Assembly (NCBI RefSeq): GCF_020162115.1 | Contig: NZ_CP083911.1 | Coordinates: 744,001-808,000, forward strand | Length of the DNA: 64,000 nucleotides | Reading direction: 5' to 3' | DNA from: Tepidimonas taiwanensis | GTDB taxonomy: Bacteria; Pseudomonadota; Gammaproteobacteria; Burkholderiales; Burkholderiaceae_C | Shown here: one piece after another, positions 36,602 through 45,945 of the stretch | How the letters are laid out: each line of letters begins with the position of its first letter | Numbering within the stretch: the first letter of the stretch is position 1 | Notes under the pieces: model-generated | Seen by the model: only the letters and a program-made list of their open reading frames with translations | Told to the model about the DNA's origin: nothing | Database searches by the model: none | Program-made: the position numbers and the translations under genes

Positions 36602-37604
36602 GCCAGTGCCTCCAGGCAGTGGCGGCGGTGGGCGGGGCCGGTGCCGGGTTCGATGGTGCAGCCCGGCAGCCGCAGGCCGTAGACGATGCCGCGGGCGTCG
36701 GCCTGCAGCACCCACGCGCACAGCCGGCTGCGCCGCGCCTCGACGTCCGACAGCCCGCAGGCGGCGTCGTCCAGCCACAGCCGCGTGTCCCCCGTGGTCG
36801 GGGTGGCCTCGCGCACCAGCCAGCCGGCCGGGTCGCCGTCGTGGCGCGCGGCCTTTTTCCACAGCACCCGGCCGGGGCTGTCGCCGGCCCGGTAGGGGCG
36901 CACCCCGTCCGGAAGGTCGGCGCTGGCCCCGATCGGTGCGCCGTCGGCGGCGAGCGGGCGGTCCGCGGCGTCGGTCGGCGTCGAGGCCGCGGCCGGCAGC
37001 GGCGGGGCCGAAGGCTCGGGCGCCGGCCACACGGTGACCGCCAGCGACGGGCGCCACCAGCTCCAGATGCGGGCGACGCCCAGGGGATAGCGGGTCTCGA
37101 TGCCGAGCGGCGGCAGGCGGTGGCGCCCCCGCCGCGGCAGCACGAGCGGCACCATCACCTCCGCGGCGCCGCCCGCGACGTCTGTGGCGACGGGATCGGC
37201 GCCGGGCTGCGCCCACGCCAGCGCCACGGCCCAGCGGGTGCGCCGCCCCGGCGCCTGCAGCGCCACCCGCACCGGCAGCGGCCGGCCTGCAAACGCGTCG
37301 CCATCCACGCGCACGCGCAACCGCAACCCGCGCAGGTTCGCGTGGCCGACGAGCACGCTGGCACCCGCCGCGCCGGTCAGCAAAAAGGTCAGCAGATACC
37401 CCAGGTTGAGCTGGTAGTTGATGCTGCCGAGCAGCAGCAGCGCCAGCGTCACGGCCAGCATCCACCCCGGGCGGGTCGGCAGCACATAGAGGTTGCGCTG
37501 CGTCAGCACGTGCTCATCGGTCGCGGGCAGGCGCGCCAGCCACCATTGGCGCACCCGCTCGCGCACGGACCGGGCGCGGGGCAGGGCGAGCGTGGCCACG
37601 TCCA

Positions 37605-37605
<1 letters not shown>
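36592..37605 (-). CDS. DUF58-domain membrane protein
   Basis: Protein of 337 residues: two close N-terminal membrane helices (about 48-90, around WMLAVTLALLLLGSINYQLNLGYLLTFLLTGAAG) and a soluble part containing the DUF58 region with GVRPYRAGDSPGRVLWKKAARHDGDPAGWLVRE near 235-265. DUF58 proteins accompany MoxR ATPases, and both flank transglutaminases in many bacteria, as here. ATG 37605 overlaps the moxR stop (TGATG); GTG 37608 is an alternative. The C-terminus overlaps the transglutaminase start by 10 bp. A role in cell-envelope maturation is inferred only from context. Confidence 0.85.
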
Positions 37606-38525
<920 letters not shown>

Positions 38526-38580
38526 GCCCCAGACGATACCGGAAAGCGCCGTCCGCCGTCGGTCCCCACCGCATCGCGCC

Positions 38581-39531
38581 ATGAAACCCACCGGCTATTA
38601 CACCCATCCCGCCTGTGCCCGGCACGACATGGGCCCCGGCCACCCCGAATGTCCGCAGCGCCTCGGGGCGATTGAGGACCGGCTGCTGATCTCCGGGGTG
38701 CTGGACGGGCTGGGGCAGCGCACCGCGACGCCGGCGGCGGTGGCGGAGCTGGAGCTGGCGCACGATCGGATGCACATCGCCGCGATCCGGGGGCTGGCCG
38801 ACGAACTGCGCGATGCGATCGCCGCGGGCGGGCCCGAACGCTTGTCGGTCGACCCGGACACGGCGCTCAACGCGCACACGTGGGAGGCGGCGCTGGCCGC
38901 GGCCGGGGCGGCGATCGACGCCACCGAGGCCGTCGTCAGTGGGGAACTGGCCAACGCGTTTTGTGCCGTGCGGCCGCCCGGGCACCACGCGTGCCGCAAC
39001 CGCGCGATGGGCTTTTGCTTTTTCAACAACGTGGCCGTCGCGGCCAAGTACGCGCTGCAGCGTCTGGGGCTCAAGCGCGTGGCCATCATCGACTTCGACG
39101 TGCACCACGGCAACGGCACGGAGGACATCGTCGCCGGCGATGAGCGCATCCTGATGTGCAGCTTCTACCAGCACCCGTACTACCCGGAGTGGGACCACCG
39201 CGACGCGCCCAACCTCGTCAACGTGCCGGTGCCCGCCTACACGCGCGGCATGGATATCCGCGAGATCGTTGAGATGATGTGGCTGCCACGGTTGGAGGCG
39301 CACCGGCCGCAGTGCATCTTCATCAGCGCCGGCTTCGACGCCCACCGCGAGGACGACCTCGGCCAGCTCGGGTTGGTCGAGCAAGACTATGTGTGGATCA
39401 CCCAGCGCATCCGGGACGTCGCGCGCCGCCACGCCAAGGGGCGCATCGTCAGCGTTCTGGAGGGGGGCTACAACCTGAGCGCCCTCGCGCGCAGCGTCGA
39501 GGCCCACATCCGTGTGCTGGCGGATCTGTGA
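38581..39531 (+). CDS. Histone deacetylase-family protein (acetylpolyamine/acetoin-utilisation type)
   Basis: Zinc-dependent amidohydrolase of 316 residues of the HDAC superfamily. The active-site segments are intact: RPPGHHA with the tandem histidines, IIDFDVHHGNGTEDI with zinc ligands Asp and His, and SAGFDAHREDDLG with the third ligand; the catalytic Tyr region is EGGYNL. Bacterial members deacetylate polyamines, acetoin-related compounds or protein lysines; the substrate is not readable. ATG 38581 follows immediately after the divergent moxR promoter region. No operon partner is obvious, since the crotonase gene is 163 bp downstream. Confidence 0.9.
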   Translation: MKPTGYYTHPACARHDMGPGHPECPQRLGAIEDRLLISGVLDGLGQRTATPAAVAELELAHDRMHIAAIRGLADELRDAIAAGGPERLSVDPDTALNAHTWEAALAAAGAAIDATEAVVSGELANAFCAVRPPGHHACRNRAMGFCFFNNVAVAAKYALQRLGLKRVAIIDFDVHHGNGTEDIVAGDERILMCSFYQHPYYPEWDHRDAPNLVNVPVPAYTRGMDIREIVEMMWLPRLEAHRPQCIFISAGFDAHREDDLGQLGLVEQDYVWITQRIRDVARRHAKGRIVSVLEGGYNLSALARSVEAHIRVLADL

Positions 39532-39694
39532 TGGTGCTCACTGGCCGATCCGCGACCGTCGCCGTGGTCCCTCTGCCTCTCGCTTTCCTCCTTTTTCCTT
39601 TTGCTACCGCGGGGTGGCCCCGAAGAGGACCGTCCCGACGGTTCATCAATCCCGGTGCCAAACAGCGCCATGCCCCCGGAGAGGAGACAACCCG

Positions 39695-40483
39695 ATGAGC
39701 GAAGAACCGATCCTGCTGCACACAAGGGACGCGCGCGGCGTGCACACGCTGACGCTCAACACCCCCAAGGCCTTCAACGCGCTGAGCGAGGCGATGCTCG
39801 AGGCCCTCTCGGCCCGGCTCGACGAAATCGCCGCCGACGAGGGCGCGCGCGTGCTCGTCATCGCCGCGGCCGGCAAGGCCTTTTGTGCCGGCCACAACCT
39901 CAAGGAGATGCGCGCCAACCCGCGGCTCGAGTACTACCAGCAGCTCTTTGCCCGCTGCTCGCGCATGATGCTGCAGATTCAGCGCCTGCCGGTGCCGGTG
40001 ATCGCGCGCGTGCAGGGATTGGCGACGGCGGCCGGCTGTCAGCTGGTGGCGCAGTGCGACCTGGCGGTGGCGGCGCAGGAGGCGCGTTTCGGCGTCAATG
40101 GCATCGACGTCGGGCTGTTCTGCGCGACGCCCAGCGTGCCGCTGGTGCGCAACGTGCCGGCCAAGGTGGCGATGGAAATGCTGCTGACCGGCGAGTTCAT
40201 CAGCGCGGAGGAGGCGCGGCTGCGCGGGTTGGTCAACCGCGTCGTACCGGCCGAGGCGCTGGACGCCGAGGTGGAGCGGCTGGTGGCCGCGATCCTGACG
40301 AAACCGCGCGAGGCCATCGCGATGGGCAAGGCCGTGTTCTACCAGCACCGCGAAACCGGCATCGAGGCAGCCTACCAGCTCGCCGGCCAAACGATGGCCT
40401 GCAATATGATGCACGAGATCGCGCAGGAGGGCGTGCAGGCCTTCATCGAGAAGCGTGTGCCGGCGTGGCGGGTGTCCGCTTGA
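39695..40483 (+). CDS. Enoyl-CoA hydratase/isomerase-family protein (ECHDC3-like)
   Basis: Crotonase-fold protein of 262 residues. The first oxyanion-hole segment AFCAGHNLKEM and the second, VQGLATAAGCQLVAQCDLAVA, are clear. The stretch where hydratases carry the second catalytic glutamate (usually in a GG.QRL context) reads GIDVGLFCATPSVPLVR, which lacks the usual residues, as in the ECHDC3-like subgroup. Classical hydratase activity is therefore doubtful. GAGGAG at 39681-39686 precedes ATG 39695. Confidence 0.85.
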   Translation: MSEEPILLHTRDARGVHTLTLNTPKAFNALSEAMLEALSARLDEIAADEGARVLVIAAAGKAFCAGHNLKEMRANPRLEYYQQLFARCSRMMLQIQRLPVPVIARVQGLATAAGCQLVAQCDLAVAAQEARFGVNGIDVGLFCATPSVPLVRNVPAKVAMEMLLTGEFISAEEARLRGLVNRVVPAEALDAEVERLVAAILTKPREAIAMGKAVFYQHRETGIEAAYQLAGQTMACNMMHEIAQEGVQAFIEKRVPAWRVSA

Positions 40484-40585
40484 CGGCGACGGCGCGCGCA
40501 GACCGCTTGCTGCGGTCCCGGCGCGCTTCGATCCCGATCGCGGTGAGCCTGTTGCGGCCATAGCGGTTCCACCTGTCACGCTTTC

Positions 40586-40604
40586 GCGGACGAGCTTCGT
40601 CCGC
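40586..40604. other. Hairpin in the crotonase-mscS gap
   Basis: A perfect 8-bp inverted repeat GCGGACGA (40586-40593) and TCGTCCGC (40597-40604) with a 3-base loop. No T-tract follows on either side, so it is not a standard terminator. A weaker hairpin, GACCGC/GCGGTC, lies near 40500-40516. The remainder of 40484-40668 is unremarkable. Confidence 0.4.
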
Positions 40605-40668
40605 CCGATTCGTCACCGTCTTCGACGCAACCACCGTCGACTCAACCACCACCGAACCATCGTCGTTC

Positions 40669-42006
40669 ATGACCCGATCCGCTGCACCCGCCCCCATCGA
40701 CGACCTCGGCGCCTGGCTGAATGCTTTCTGGCAGCCCGGAGCCCTGATTGAGCTGGCCGCGCTGGCCGCCTGCGTGGGGCTGGCGTGGGCCATCGTGCGG
40801 GGGCTGCAGCGGGCGTTCAACCCGGACGCCGAACGCTCCATCTGGTTCGGTCGCCGGGGCGTCGACGGCGTGCTGTTCCCGCTGCTGCTGCTGGTGCTGG
40901 CGTACGGCGCGCGGGCACTGACGGTGCTGTGGGTGCCGGTGGCGGTGTGGCGCGTGGCTATTCCTGCGCTGCTGGCGCTGGTGGCCATTCGTGTCGGCGT
41001 CAAAGTGCTGGAAGTGGCATTTCGAGGGGCGGCGTGGCTGCGCCCGGTGGAGCGTACCGTCTCGTGGTTTGCGTGGCTGGCCGCGGTGGGGTGGATCACT
41101 GGGCTGCTGCCGGTGGTGCTTGCCGAGCTGGACCAGATCACGTGGAAACTGGGTGGCACGACGCTGTCGGTGCGCACGCTGATCGAGGGGCTGCTGAGCG
41201 CCGGCGCGGTGCTGATCGTCGCGCTGTGGATCTCGTCGGCGATCGAGGCGCGGCTGTTGCGCGACGCGACCGGCGAGTCGCTGTCGCTGCGCAAGGCCGC
41301 GAGCAACGCAGCGCGCGCGCTGCTGCTCTTCGTCGGGCTGATGCTGGCGCTGTCGGCGGTCGGCATCGACCTGACGGCGCTGTCGGTGCTCGGCGGCGCG
41401 ATCGGCGTAGGCATCGGCTTCGGGCTGCAGAAGCTCGCCGCCAACTACGTCAGCGGATTCGTCATCCTGACCGAGCGCAGCATGCGCATCGGCGACATGG
41501 TGCGGCTCGACACCTTCGAGGGGGTCGTCGCCGACATCAAGGCGCGCTACACCGTGATCCGCTCGGTCAGCGGGCGCGAGTCGATCGTGCCCAACGAGCT
41601 GCTCATCACGCAGCGGGTGGAGAACCTGTCGCTGTCCGATCCCAAGGTGTGGCAGTCTACCGTCGTGGGTGTGGCGTATGACAGCGACGTGGCACTGGTG
41701 CAGCGCCTGCTGGTGCAGGCCGCGCTGGAGCAGCCGCGTGTGCTGCGCGACCCGGGCCCGCTGGCGGCGTTGTCGGCATTCGGTGCTGATGGTTTGGAAT
41801 TCACACTCGGCTACTGGATCGCGGACCCGGAAAACGGCCAACTCGGCCTGCGCTCGGCGATCAACCTGCGCATCCTGGAGCTGTTCCGCGAGCACGGGGT
41901 GGAAATTCCGTACCCGCAGCGCGTGCTGCACGTCAAGGGGACGCCGCCGCTGCCGGACGCTGTCCCATCCGGGGAGCGACGGGAGAGTCCTTCCCCTGCA
42001 AGATAG
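40669..42006 (+). CDS. MscS-family mechanosensitive ion channel
   Basis: Membrane protein of 445 residues. Four or five N-terminal helices precede the pore-lining segment LSVLGGAIGVGIGFGLQKLAANYVSGFVILTERSMRIGDMV (about 240-285), which has the glycine/alanine pattern of MscS TM3 followed by the beta domain. The region after it (VSGRESIVPNELLITQRVENLS) is typical of the longer betaproteobacterial members. It would open under membrane tension during osmotic downshock. Monocistronic in appearance. Confidence 0.9.
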   Translation: MTRSAAPAPIDDLGAWLNAFWQPGALIELAALAACVGLAWAIVRGLQRAFNPDAERSIWFGRRGVDGVLFPLLLLVLAYGARALTVLWVPVAVWRVAIPALLALVAIRVGVKVLEVAFRGAAWLRPVERTVSWFAWLAAVGWITGLLPVVLAELDQITWKLGGTTLSVRTLIEGLLSAGAVLIVALWISSAIEARLLRDATGESLSLRKAASNAARALLLFVGLMLALSAVGIDLTALSVLGGAIGVGIGFGLQKLAANYVSGFVILTERSMRIGDMVRLDTFEGVVADIKARYTVIRSVSGRESIVPNELLITQRVENLSLSDPKVWQSTVVGVAYDSDVALVQRLLVQAALEQPRVLRDPGPLAALSAFGADGLEFTLGYWIADPENGQLGLRSAINLRILELFREHGVEIPYPQRVLHVKGTPPLPDAVPSGERRESPSPAR

Positions 42007-42135
42007 GCATCTCTGGCGGAAGACAGGTGGGGCACGCGCCGGAACGCCGGTGGGCGCAACCAGCCGTGAAAAGAGGCGAACAATGACCGTTGCGGGTGTG
42101 TCCGCGCGCCACTCGGCAGCGGTCGGTGCGGGGGG

Positions 42136-42225
42136 CTCGGTGCAGGGCTCGGTGCAGGGGCTCGGTGCAGGGGCTCGGTGCAGGGGCTCGGTGCAGGGGC
42201 TCGGTGCAGGGGCTCGGTGCAGGGG
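42136..42225. repeat. Seven tandem 12-13 bp repeats abutting the etfB promoter
   Basis: Unit CTCGGTGCAGGGG: the first copy is 12 bp (42136-42147), the next six are identical 13-bp copies ending at 42225. A degenerate piece (CGGTCGGTGCGGGG) precedes the array. Identity of the copies implies recent expansion and possible copy-number variation. The array ends one base before the -35 box of the etfB promoter. Confidence 0.95.
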
Positions 42226-42226
42226 C

Positions 42227-42255
42227 TTGTGAGGCGCAACGCAGCCCCCTATAAT
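42227..42255 (+). promoter_or_regulatory. etfB: Sigma70-type promoter of etfB
   Basis: -35 TTGTGA (42227-42232), 17-bp spacer, perfect -10 TATAAT (42250-42255). Transcription would start near 42262, inside the palindrome that follows. A second weaker -10-like TACAAT lies at 42301-42306. Confidence 0.75.
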
Positions 42256-42259
42256 CCGA

Positions 42260-42283
42260 AAAAACGAACGGTCGTTCGTTTTT
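42260..42283. promoter_or_regulatory. TetR-type palindromic operator over the etfB start site
   Basis: Perfect 11-bp arms, AAAAACGAACG (42260-42270) and CGTTCGTTTTT (42273-42283), around a 2-base centre. The ACGAACG-NN-CGTTCGT core is the shape of sites of TetR-family regulators of fatty-acid degradation (FadP/PsrA class in proteobacteria, as I recall). Its location at the transcription start fits repression. Confidence 0.65.
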
Positions 42284-42314
42284 GCGAGGGTTGGCCCTCG
42301 TACAATGCGCTCAG

Positions 42315-42330
42315 TTGACGTTGACGTAAA
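42315..42330. promoter_or_regulatory. Second inverted repeat, LiuR/MerR-like, in the etfB leader
   Basis: TTGACGT (42315-42321), TG, ACGTAAA (42324-42330): one mismatch from a perfect 16-bp dyad. This resembles sites described for the MerR-family regulator LiuR of branched-chain amino acid degradation. ETF serves both pathways, so dual control would make sense. Confidence 0.45.
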
Positions 42331-42372
42331 CGGAAGGTCAGCGTCACCGCCTCACCACCCACAGGAGCCAGC

Positions 42373-43122
42373 ATGAAGATTCTCGTCCCCGTCAAGCGCG
42401 TGGTCGACTACAACGTCAAGGTCCGGGTCAAGGCCGACGGCAGCGGCGTCGACATCGCCAACGTCAAGATGAGCATGAACCCCTTCGACGAAATCGCCGT
42501 CGAAGAGGCCGTGCGCCTGAAGGAAAAAGGCGTTGCCACCGAGGTCGTGGCCGTCTCCTGCGGGGTCACCCAGTGCCAGGAGACGCTGCGCACCGCGATG
42601 GCGATCGGGGCGGACCGCGCGATCCTGGTCGAGACCGACGAGGAGCTGCAGCCGCTGGCCGTGGCCAAGCTGCTCAAGGCGCTGGTCGAGAAGGAAAACC
42701 CCAGCCTCGTCATCCTCGGCAAGCAGGCGATCGACGACGACGCCAACCAGACGGGTCAGATGCTCGCCGCGCTGCTCGACTGGCCGCAGGCGACCTTTGC
42801 GTCCAAGGTCGAGGTGCAGGGTGACGCGGTCGAAGTCACGCGCGAAGTCGATGGCGGGCTGGAAACCCTCAAGCTCACGCTGCCGGCCATCGTCACGACC
42901 GACCTGCGGCTGAACGAGCCGCGCTACGTGACGCTGCCCAACATCATGAAGGCGAAGAAGAAGCCGCTCGACACCGTCAAGCCGGCCGATCTGGGGGTGG
43001 ACGTCACGCCGCGCCTCAAGACCCTGAAAGTGGCCGAGCCGCCCAAGCGCAGCGCCGGCATCAAGGTGCCGGACGTCGCCACGCTGGTGGACAAGCTCAA
43101 GAACGAAGCCAAGGTCATCTGA
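42373..43122 (+). CDS. etfB: Electron transfer flavoprotein subunit beta
   Basis: Cytoplasmic protein of 249 residues that with EtfA passes electrons from acyl-CoA dehydrogenases to the respiratory chain. It opens with MKILVPVKRVVDYNVKVRVK and carries the AMP-binding and recognition-loop regions (NPFDEIAVEEAVRLKEKG, ALGKQAIDDDANQTGQMLA-like) and the signature TLPAIVTTDLRLNEPRYVTLPNIMKAKKKP. AGGAG at 42363-42367 precedes ATG 42373. Followed by etfA after 17 bp; regulated region described upstream. Confidence 0.96.
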   Translation: MKILVPVKRVVDYNVKVRVKADGSGVDIANVKMSMNPFDEIAVEEAVRLKEKGVATEVVAVSCGVTQCQETLRTAMAIGADRAILVETDEELQPLAVAKLLKALVEKENPSLVILGKQAIDDDANQTGQMLAALLDWPQATFASKVEVQGDAVEVTREVDGGLETLKLTLPAIVTTDLRLNEPRYVTLPNIMKAKKKPLDTVKPADLGVDVTPRLKTLKVAEPPKRSAGIKVPDVATLVDKLKNEAKVI

Positions 43123-43139
43123 GGAAAGGACGCGCTGCC

Positions 43140-44081
43140 ATGACCATTCTCGTCATTGCCGAACACGACAACGCCACCCTCAAGGGGGCGACGCTCAACA
43201 CCGTGGGCGCGGCACTCAAGCTCCAGGCCGCCGGTGCCGGCGACATCCACGTGCTGGTGGCCGGGCACGAGGCGGGCGGTGCGGCGCAGGCCGCGGCGCA
43301 GATCGCCGGGGTGGCCAAGGTGCTGCACGCGGACGGCCCCGCGCTGGCGCACGGCCTCGCGGAAAACGTCGCGGCGCAGGTGCTCGCGATCGCGTCGGGC
43401 TACAGCCACATCCTCTTCCCGGCCACGGCCAGCGGCCGCAACGTCGCGCCGCGCGTGGCCGCCAAGCTCGACGTCGCGCAGCTGAGCGACATCACCGCCG
43501 TGGTGGACGCGCACACGTTCGAGCGCCCGATCTACGCAGGCAACGCCATCGCCACCGTGCAAAGCGGCGATGCGCAGCACGTCATCACCGTGCGCACCAC
43601 CGCGTTCGACGCGGCGGGCAGCGGCGGGGCCGCGCCGGTCGAGTCGATCCCCGCCGTGGCCGACAGCGGCAAGAGTGCCTTCGTCAAGAGCGAGCTGGCC
43701 AAGAGCGACCGGCCCGAGCTGACGGCGGCCAAGATCATCGTCTCCGGCGGCCGTGCGCTGGGCAGCGCCGAGCAGTTCAACGCCGTCATCACACCGCTGG
43801 CGGACAAGCTGGGCGCGGCCATCGGCGCGAGCCGCGCCGCCGTGGACGCCGGCTACGCCCCCAACGACTGGCAGGTCGGCCAGACCGGCAAGATCGTCGC
43901 GCCGCAGCTCTACGTGGCCGTGGGCATCAGCGGGGCCATCCAGCACCTGGCTGGGATGAAGGACTCCAAGGTCATCGTTGCGATCAACAAAGACCCCGAG
44001 GCGCCGATCTTCAGCGTCGCGGACTACGGGTTGGAGGCCGACCTCTTCCAGGCGGTGCCGGAACTGGTCAAGGCGCTCTGA
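43140..44081 (+). CDS. etfA: Electron transfer flavoprotein subunit alpha
   Basis: Protein of 313 residues that binds FAD and partners EtfB. The C-terminal FAD domain has GGRALGSAEQFN, GAAIGASRAAVDAGYAPNDWQVGQTGKIVAPQLYVAVGISGAIQHLAGM and VIVAINKDPEAPIFSVADYGLEADLFQAVPEL, all standard for EtfA. A GAGGAAAGG ribosome-binding region follows the etfB stop. An intrinsic terminator follows at 44098-44124, so downstream acyl-CoA dehydrogenase expression depends on readthrough or another promoter. Confidence 0.96.
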   Translation: MTILVIAEHDNATLKGATLNTVGAALKLQAAGAGDIHVLVAGHEAGGAAQAAAQIAGVAKVLHADGPALAHGLAENVAAQVLAIASGYSHILFPATASGRNVAPRVAAKLDVAQLSDITAVVDAHTFERPIYAGNAIATVQSGDAQHVITVRTTAFDAAGSGGAAPVESIPAVADSGKSAFVKSELAKSDRPELTAAKIIVSGGRALGSAEQFNAVITPLADKLGAAIGASRAAVDAGYAPNDWQVGQTGKIVAPQLYVAVGISGAIQHLAGMKDSKVIVAINKDPEAPIFSVADYGLEADLFQAVPELVKAL

Positions 44082-44097
44082 TCGCCACCGTACCCCA

Positions 44098-44124
44098 GGG
44101 CATCCACCGCGATGCCCTTTTTTT
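44098..44124 (+). terminator. Rho-independent terminator between etfA and acyl-CoA dehydrogenase
   Basis: Stem GGGCAT (44098-44103) / ATGCCC (44112-44117), 8-base loop, then seven T residues. It ends 17 bp before the next ATG, with the ribosome-binding site AGGAG in between, so it may lower rather than abolish downstream transcription. Confidence 0.8.
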
Positions 44125-44141
44125 GCCCCAAGGAGAATCCC

Positions 44142-45932
44142 ATGAGCTTCAAGGCCCCCGTCAAGGACATGCTCTTTGCGATGGAGCACCTGGCGCAGCT
44201 GGACCAGATCGCGCAGATCCCCGGCTTTGAAGAAGCCAACCTGGAAACCGCACAGGCCGTGCTGGAGGAGTGCGCGCGCCTGAACGAAGAAGTCATCGCG
44301 CCGTTGAACTGGGAGGGCGACAAAAACCCGTCCTGGTGGCAGGACGGCGAGGTGCGCACGACCCCCGGCTTTGCCGAGGCGTTCCGCCAGTACGCCCAGG
44401 GCGGCTGGCAGGGCCTGCAACACCCCACCGACTTTGGCGGGCAGGGGCTGCCCAAGACGATCGGCGCGGCCTGCACCGAAATCCTCAACGCGGCCAACCT
44501 CAGCTTTGCGCTGTGCCCGCTGCTGACCGACGGGGCCATCGAGGCGCTGCTGACTGCGGGCAGCGACAAGCAAAAGCGCCTGTACATCCCGCCGATGATC
44601 GAGGGCCGCTGGACCGGCACGATGAACCTGACCGAACCGCAGGCGGGCTCCGACCTGTCGCTGGTGCGCACGCGCGCCGAGCCGCAGCCCGACGGCACCT
44701 ACAAGATCTTCGGCACCAAGATCTTCATCACCTACGGCGAGCACGACATGGCCGAGAACATCGTGCACCTCGTGCTCGCGCGCGTGACCGGCGCGCCGGA
44801 AGGGGTCAAGGGCATCAGCCTCTTCATCGTGCCCAAGTTCCTCGTCAACCCGGACGGCAGCCTCGGCGCGCGCAACGACGTGCGCTGTGTGAGCATCGAG
44901 CACAAGCTCGGCATCAAGGCCAGCCCCACCTGCGTGCTGCAGTACGGGGATGCGGGTGGCGCGATCGGCTACCTTGTCGGTGAGGAAAACCGCGGCCTCG
45001 AGTACATGTTCATCATGATGAACGCGGCGCGCTACGCGGTCGGGCTGCAGGGCATCGCGCTGTCCGAACGCGCCTACCAGAAGGCCGTGCAGTACGCGCG
45101 CGACCGCGTGCAAAGCCGCCCGGTCGATGGCAGCGTTGCCGGAGCCGCCCCCATCATCCACCACCCGGACGTGCGGCGCATGCTGCTGACGATGCGCGCG
45201 CTCACCGAAGGCTGCCGCGCGATGGCGACCGTTGCCGCGGCGGCGTACGACGCCGCGCACCACCACCCGGACGCCGAGGTGCGCCGCCAGAACCAGGCCT
45301 TCTACGAGTTCATGGTGCCGCTGGTCAAGGGCTACAGCACCGAAATCAGCCACGAGGTCACGAGCCTGGGCGTGCAGGTGCACGGTGGCATGGGCTTCGT
45401 CGAGGAAACGGGCGCGGCGCAGTACTACCGCGACGCCAAGATCCTGACCATCTACGAGGGCACCACCGCGATCCAGGCCAACGACCTGGTGGGCCGCAAG
45501 ACCGTGCGCGACGGCGGCGCGACGGCCCGGGCGGTGGCCGCGCAGATCCGCGCGACCGAAGCGGCGCTCTCCGCCAGCGGGTCGGAGGCCGCCCGCGCGG
45601 TGCAGGCGCGCCTGCAGGCCGCGCGCGAGGCGTACGAGCAGGTGGTGGACTTCATCGTCGCGCAGGGCAAGGCCAACCCGGTGGCCGCGTACGCCGGCAG
45701 CGTCCCGTACCTGATGCTCGCGGGCAACCTGATGGCCGGCTGGCAGATGGCGCGCGCGCTGCTCGCCGCCGAGCGCGAATTGGCCGCCGGGCGCGATGCC
45801 GCGTTCATGCGGGCCAAGATCGCGACCGCCCGCTTCTACGCCGACCACATCCTGACCCGCTGCGCGGGTTGGCGCGACAGCATCATCGGTGGCCACGCCG
45901 CGGTCGCCGAGATGCCCCTGGATGCTTATTGA
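44142..45932 (+). CDS. Acyl-CoA dehydrogenase (long form, about 600 residues)
   Basis: FAD enzyme of 596 residues that oxidises acyl-CoA and donates electrons to the neighbouring EtfAB. N-terminal acyl-CoA dehydrogenase domains include TGTMNLTEPQAGSDLSLVRT (about 168-187) and GTKIFITYGEHD; the C-terminal half includes VQVHGGMGFVEETGAAQYYRDAKILTIYEGTTAIQANDLVGRK, with the catalytic base region and the ACAD signature. Length and the extra C-terminal domain match the FadE-like/AidB-like 600-residue class common in betaproteobacteria. AGGAG at 44131-44135 sets ATG 44142. Confidence 0.93.
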   Translation: MSFKAPVKDMLFAMEHLAQLDQIAQIPGFEEANLETAQAVLEECARLNEEVIAPLNWEGDKNPSWWQDGEVRTTPGFAEAFRQYAQGGWQGLQHPTDFGGQGLPKTIGAACTEILNAANLSFALCPLLTDGAIEALLTAGSDKQKRLYIPPMIEGRWTGTMNLTEPQAGSDLSLVRTRAEPQPDGTYKIFGTKIFITYGEHDMAENIVHLVLARVTGAPEGVKGISLFIVPKFLVNPDGSLGARNDVRCVSIEHKLGIKASPTCVLQYGDAGGAIGYLVGEENRGLEYMFIMMNAARYAVGLQGIALSERAYQKAVQYARDRVQSRPVDGSVAGAAPIIHHPDVRRMLLTMRALTEGCRAMATVAAAAYDAAHHHPDAEVRRQNQAFYEFMVPLVKGYSTEISHEVTSLGVQVHGGMGFVEETGAAQYYRDAKILTIYEGTTAIQANDLVGRKTVRDGGATARAVAAQIRATEAALSASGSEAARAVQARLQAAREAYEQVVDFIVAQGKANPVAAYAGSVPYLMLAGNLMAGWQMARALLAAERELAAGRDAAFMRAKIATARFYADHILTRCAGWRDSIIGGHAAVAEMPLDAY

Positions 45933-45945
45933 GGAGACCCGCCCG

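Noticed and set aside
42136..42225. CRISPR-like array
   Set aside because: Units are contiguous 12-13 bp copies without spacers; it is a simple tandem repeat.
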